Assembly (NCBI GenBank): GCA_963556495.2
Contig: OY747701.1
Location: 35,297,501-35,361,500, forward strand
Direction of reading: 5' to 3'
DNA from: Valencia hispanica
Taxonomy: Eukaryota; Chordata; Actinopteri; Cyprinodontiformes; Valenciidae
DNA length: 64,000 bases
Shown here one piece after another: positions 62,301-64,000 of this stretch. Both the position numbers and the translations under genes were made by a program. The first letter of the stretch is position 1; each line of letters starts with the position of its first letter. Under the pieces are notes generated by a model. That model was not told the origin of the DNA. It made no database searches and was given only the letters and a program-made list of their open reading frames with translations.

Positions 62301-63640
62301 TATCACAGTGCTTCTAATCTTTGATATCATTCTTTCAGCAAAGCTGTTATTAGCAGATGTTAGACAAGAAGACTAACAATGCCAGATCCCACCTGCCTAG
62401 AGCTGAGCCTCTGATCGATCACTGATTGTGTCCCCACCTGCTGCAGGTCCAGAAACAGTCGCTGACAGCGGTCCCAATAAGGCAAGGCAAGGCAAGGCAA
62501 TTTGATTTGTATAGCACACTTTCAACAACATGGTGACTCAAGGTGCTTTACATGATTAAGAAGTAAAATACAAATAGCAGTAAAACACAGACAAAGCATA
62601 TAAAGTAAAAACAGCAATAAAGCAAGAAGAATACACAGATACATCAAGGCTTTAAAAAGCATATAATGTAAAATCAGCAAGAAGTATACACGAAACATGA
62701 TACATCAAAACATTATTCAAAGGCAGCTCTAAACAGATACGTTTTAATTGTGATTCAAAAGAATTCAGTGTTTCAGCAGCTTTGCAGTTTTCTGGAAGTT
62801 TGTTCCAGATTAGAGGAGCATAGAAACTGAAAGCTGCTCCTCCATTTTTGGTTCTGATTCTAGGAAGGTTAAGTAGACTGGAATTAGAGGACCTGAGTGA
62901 TCTGGTGGGTTGGTATAGAAACAGTAGACTTCCACATACTTTGGTGCTAAGCCATTCAATGATTTATAAACTAGTAAAAGTTATTTGAAGTCTATTCTCT
63001 GAGCTACAGGGAGCCAGTGTAGGCAGCATTCTGGATCAGCTGCAACTGTGTTTTTACTGCTGTTTTTATTTTATCCCTTAATCATGTAAAGCACCTTGAA
63101 TTACCTTGTTGTCGAAAGTGTGCTATACAAATAAAATTGCCGTGCCTTGCCTTAACCTGCAATATGCTCTTTAAGGTCCCTATTTTTATCTGTTTTGTGT
63201 TCCTGACTAGTCTAAAATCCACATTACAGCAGTGGTGTTGGGAGGACTCTAAATTTGTCATATTTAAACCAGGAAAGAAACTCCTTCTTCAATGCATAAT
63301 GTCTGATCTTGTATTGTCTCTTTTATCAGGATGGTAATGGCTACATTGATGAGCTGGAGCTGGATGCTCTGCTGAAGGATCTCTGTGACAAGAACAAAAT
63401 GGTAATGAATACTTCACCTATTGATTGATACCTTCATCCCTCTTCTGCTGGCCAAATATAGGAGTTAGATGGAGCAGCAGCCTGAGACACTGTGATTCTA
63501 TGTGGCTGTGTCGTTTCTGTCAGGACTTGGACTCAACTGGGCTGGTGGACTACAAAAAGAGCATCATGGCTCTGTCCGACGGGGGTAAACTGTACCGCAC
63601 TGAGATGGAGATCGTACTGTGTCGGGACTCCACGCTGTGA
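40804..63640 (+). CDS. calb2: Calretinin (calbindin 2), EF-hand calcium buffer
   Basis: Calretinin is a cytosolic Ca2+ buffer and sensor of neurons. Eleven exons join in phase: 40804-40897, 49483-49559, 50860-50949, 51096-51176, 52118-52174, 53436-53513, 54010-54065, 54165-54204, 61195-61248, 63330-63401 and 63524-63640. All have GT/AG ends. The product is 271 aa, the same length as human calretinin. EF-hand loops: EF1 29-40 ([12 protein letters not shown]), EF2 76-87 ([12 protein letters not shown]), EF3 120-131 ([12 protein letters not shown]), EF4 164-175 ([12 protein letters not shown]), EF5 208-219 ([12 protein letters not shown]). EF1-EF5 have every ligand position. EF6 (234-245, [12 protein letters not shown]) ends in Lys, so it is probably inactive. 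The LHLAELTA start and [16 protein letters not shown] favour calretinin over calbindin-D28k. I cannot say whether it is the teleost a or b copy. Confidence 0.97.
41299..41340. repeat. (GA)n microsatellite in calb2 intron 1
   Basis: There are 21 pure GA units, 400 bp downstream of exon 1, within a longer purine-rich stretch (about 41220-41400). Homopurine mirror repeats of this kind can form triplex DNA; this is a general property, not shown here. Confidence 0.95.
42139..43098. mobile_element. Non-autonomous DNA transposon nested in the left arm of the fold-back element
   Basis: This about 960-bp insertion is absent from the right arm. Its ends are imperfect inverted repeats: aaagtgtaactgaacccc at the left and, reading inward from the right, aaagagtaactaaacccc. 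Its middle is a GC-rich hairpin (42388-42712). No transposase. A target duplication was not clear by eye. The right terminus resembles the end near 33020 (ggggtgagttgctcttt). Confidence 0.7.
42388..42712. repeat. GC-rich internal inverted repeat (hairpin)
   Basis: The left arm begins ttttgaacgttagcctatgt and runs through CATTACCACTCAGAGACTGGA. The right arm is its reverse complement, ending at about 42710. About 44 bp match nearly perfectly, then both arms continue as diverged, CpG-rich inverted copies towards the centre near 42550. The 90-codon frame 42405-42677 across it is a by-product of high GC. Confidence 0.85.
43546..43740 (-). mobile_element. Retrotransposon 3' end nested in the right arm of the fold-back element
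   Basis: It starts with four AGAATC units (43546-43568) and then aaagggttttattgccaaat. This is the usual appearance of a fish LINE 3' tail in reverse orientation: tail repeats of GATTCT and a short 3' UTR. It is missing from the left arm, so it inserted after the palindrome formed. Confidence 0.65.
44650..45709 (+). mobile_element. L2-clade LINE fragment with complete 3' end
   Basis: It begins at the catalytic loop (here [14 protein letters not shown]; the usual YADD is changed to HADD) and continues through the C-terminal blocks. A TAG ends the first frame at about 44853 and a frameshift occurs near 45130, before NQESRAHH / [10 protein letters not shown]. The 3' UTR reads 'tcatgtaaagcactttgaat', then a GCCTT-unit tail to 45709. 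It lies in calb2 intron 1, sense orientation. Confidence 0.88.
45710..46410. other. calb2 intron 1 DNA, nothing recognised
   Basis: Frames under 70 codons. No clear repeat. Confidence 0.45.
46411..46640 (-). mobile_element. tRNA-like SINE (family D), reverse orientation
   Basis: On the - strand it starts gggtgactgtggctcggttg and has a B-box-like GGTTCAATTTC. It continues with 'gatgtgcccctgggtaag' and ends in 'gctttgagtggtcagtatga'. The copy at 59594-59836 has the same order on the + strand. The head resembles tRNA A and B boxes. Confidence 0.65.
46641..49482. other. 3' part of calb2 intron 1, nothing firmly recognised
   Basis: 47460-47830 has the look of an old DNA-transposon relic (a 'gccacatctgctggcaccct' stretch), but no motif is firm. 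48500-48870 has a 120-codon minus-strand frame with no recognisable domain. Exon 2 follows at 49483. Confidence 0.35.
49560..50859. other. calb2 intron 2, containing a reversed LINE 3' end at 50190-50330
   Basis: At 50195-50290 'ttatttagatagcaccgatt' and 'catctcaaggcactttac' are the reverse complement of the family B 3' UTR at 11230-11310. The rest is AT-rich and unremarkable. Confidence 0.5.
51177..52117. other. calb2 intron 4, nothing recognised
   Basis: 941 bp with no open frame above 62 codons and no clear repeat. Confidence 0.5.
52175..53435. other. calb2 intron 5, with a probable DNA-transposon relic at 52260-52900
   Basis: 'catcatcatgttccccacct' (52329) and 'tcatctgacgagactttatg' (52450) resemble common fish transposase-region relics. 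No frame is open. Ends are not visible. Confidence 0.35.
53514..54009. other. calb2 intron 6, nothing recognised
   Basis: 496 bp, AT-rich. Confidence 0.5.
54690..55210 (-). mobile_element. Fragment of a pogo/Tigger-like DNA transposon
   Basis: On the - strand from 55030 down, [18 protein letters not shown] ... [20 protein letters not shown] followed by MVRCW is the N-terminal helix-turn-helix of a pogo/CENP-B-type transposase. Its codons end in decay near 54880. The outer parts ('ttcggactattgagcgcact', 'cacttgaatataa') look like the terminal region. The DDE domain is missing. Confidence 0.6.
55212..55853. mobile_element. MITE with about 40-bp terminal inverted repeats
   Basis: The left end ggtgtttctcaatgtcaagg, followed by a cgcctcgcgagg-type stretch, is mirrored at the right by gcgaggttccttggcattga, then gaaacacc. 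Both ends continue with 'tgccttg'/'caaggca'. Length is about 640 bp with no transposase. 'cagg' flanks both sides and might be the target duplication. It directly abuts the pogo fragment. Confidence 0.75.
56110..56730 (+). mobile_element. 3' end of a LINE (Jockey/I-superfamily type)
   Basis: A 132-codon frame (56284-56682) encodes the C-terminal region seen in many fish LINE polyproteins: [75 protein letters not shown] and [15 protein letters not shown]. It then stops and ends in a GGATGGATGG-type tail at 56700-56720. Upstream (56120-56280) the same protein continues out of frame. The clade name is uncertain. Confidence 0.75.
57081..58459. other. calb2 intron 8, nothing firmly recognised
   Basis: AT-rich. 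A 57640-57850 segment may be an old transposon relic, but no motif is readable. Confidence 0.4.
58460..59445. mobile_element. Possible MITE enclosing a LINE relic
   Basis: The left edge 'gggcctgatttatcaat' is weakly mirrored by 'tttgataaatcatactgtgc' near 59430, suggesting terminal repeats. Inside, 58760-59180 reads as a decayed LINE RT C-terminus (sense words 'gtccagaacaaggctgctcg', 'aataaattatccaaagatat'). 59184-59248 is a short SINE-like head (ggggctgcacggtggcac). The nesting order is not certain. Confidence 0.35.
59594..59836 (+). mobile_element. tRNA-like SINE (family D), forward orientation
   Basis: It begins tggtggtgactgtggatcag, has a B-box-like GGTTTAATTCC, continues with 'aatgtgcccctaaggaag' and ends in 'gctttgagtggtcagtatga' and 'ccagtccttttaccatt'. 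The reverse-oriented relative is at 46411-46640. Both are in calb2 introns. Confidence 0.7.
59985..60230 (+). mobile_element. Degenerate fish interspersed repeat
   Basis: 'ccattttcaatatctgccta' followed by 'agagggtgagagtaggggta', 'gacaaacagccatgcatac', 'gaatttggagttgcagatca' and 'cccagagagaacccaagcat' follows the order of a very common fish repeat. The short frames here are not genes. Confidence 0.55.
60231..61194. other. 3' part of calb2 intron 8, nothing recognised
   Basis: AT-rich intron sequence up to the exon 9 acceptor. No repeats with visible ends. Confidence 0.5.
61249..62478. other. calb2 intron 9, 5' part
   Basis: 62020-62240 is a GC-richer patch ('ccgccagaccggaagtgaag', 'cgcggagcgagaccagag') probably from a MITE, with no visible pair of ends. 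The rest is AT-rich. Confidence 0.4.
62479..63153. mobile_element. Back-to-back pair of L2 3' ends with outward-facing tails
   Basis: 62479-63050 is an L2 3' part in reverse orientation (tail complement AAGGCAAGGCAAGGCAA, then UTR, then the C-terminal RT region up to 'ctgcaactgtg'), with an internal deletion near 63022. 63051-63153 is an L2 3' end in forward orientation ('tcatgtaaagcaccttgaat', tail GCCTTGCCTT). The outer 70 bp are therefore near-perfect inverted repeats of each other. It lies in calb2 intron 9, 177 bp before exon 10. Confidence 0.85.
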
Positions 63641-64000
63641 ACTGCTTGCCTGCCAGCCTGCCTGCCTCCTGCCTGCCTGCCTGGTACCCTCCTGTCTTCC
63701 TGCACTGCTTCCTCCTTCCTACCTCTCAACGTGACCTGGTGCATGTGTGACCTCTTGCCGAACCACAAAAACAGTGCGCCTGAAAGCACAGAAAATACCC
63801 GCTGATCTTGCTGTTTTAGACTTCTGGATTTCTTTTCTTTTAAAAGATAAAGTTATGTGTTGAGATTTGAAAGGCAAGTGAAAACTCTTGTGTATTATGC
63901 ATTTGTATTTTTTAATTATTGCAAATGTTTCCTGTAGATTTAAAACAAATAACTCTATTCTGTAGCATCTCATTGTTTTGTTTAATTCAGGTTAATTTCT
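63641..64000 (+). other. calb2 3' UTR (partial)
   Basis: Follows the TGA at 63638-63640. The first 80 bases are a degenerate CCTG/CCTC-rich tract (63645-63725). No AATAAA is visible by 64000, so the UTR continues beyond the window. Confidence 0.6.

Noticed and set aside
40804..63640. Assignment of the EF-hand gene as calbindin-D28k (calb1)
   Set aside because: The C-terminal tail looks calb1-like, but the N-terminus (LHLAELTA), the EF2 loop ([10 protein letters not shown]) and EF4 ([13 protein letters not shown]) are calretinin-type, and the neighbour cmtr2 fits calb2.

Overview
This window looks like teleost nuclear DNA. It is AT-rich, with intron-split vertebrate genes bounded by GT/AG sites, long introns packed with fish-type transposon debris (L2-clade LINE pieces, Tc1/mariner relics, MITEs, tRNA-like SINE copies) and long microsatellites. 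There is no sign of bacterial or viral genome organisation.

Three host genes can be rebuilt by joining exons by eye. (1) The left edge (74-4092, + strand) carries the last three coding exons of an SLC38-family amino-acid transporter, most likely slc38a8. (2) cmtr2, the cap-2 mRNA 2'-O-methyltransferase, lies on the - strand (CDS 16803-19423 in two coding exons, plus a probable untranslated leader exon near 21545-21600). The joined protein is 767 aa with a complete set of catalytic motifs. (3) calb2 (calretinin) lies on the + strand from 40804 to 63640 in 11 coding exons that join without a phase error into a 271-aa, six-EF-hand protein. The transporter and cmtr2 are convergent. cmtr2 and calb2 are divergent, about 19 kb apart. 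CMTR2 and CALB2 are also neighbours on human 16q22, so this is probably an old vertebrate gene block. The three genes have no evident shared pathway: membrane amino-acid transport, mRNA cap methylation and neuronal calcium buffering.

The rest is mobile-element sediment. 0.7-16.6 kb: Tc1 relics, a nearly open L2 reverse transcriptase (6.3-8.4 kb, one in-frame TGA) and a second L2 fragment. 19.6-30 kb: a Tc1 relic in the cmtr2 leader intron, a 146-bp GATA microsatellite beside the cmtr2 promoter, an inverted L2 3' end, a palindromic MITE and a complete Tc1-type transposon with an open 339-aa DD34E transposase and intact ends (27659-29140). 29.7-36.5 kb: two copies of one repeat, the second interrupted by about 1.1 kb of foreign sequence. 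41.7-44.3 kb (calb2 intron 1): a large fold-back element with arms of 600-700 bp, each arm itself invaded by a different element. 54.2-57.1 kb (calb2 intron 8): a Tc1 relic whose two ends are held apart by three younger insertions. 62.5-63.15 kb (intron 9): two L2 3' ends facing outward.

The least familiar structure is the 41.7-44.3 kb fold-back element, which carries the same putative ORF start in both arms. I could not assign it to a known family. Many relic calls rest on remembered consensus phrases of fish repeats and need a repeat-library search.
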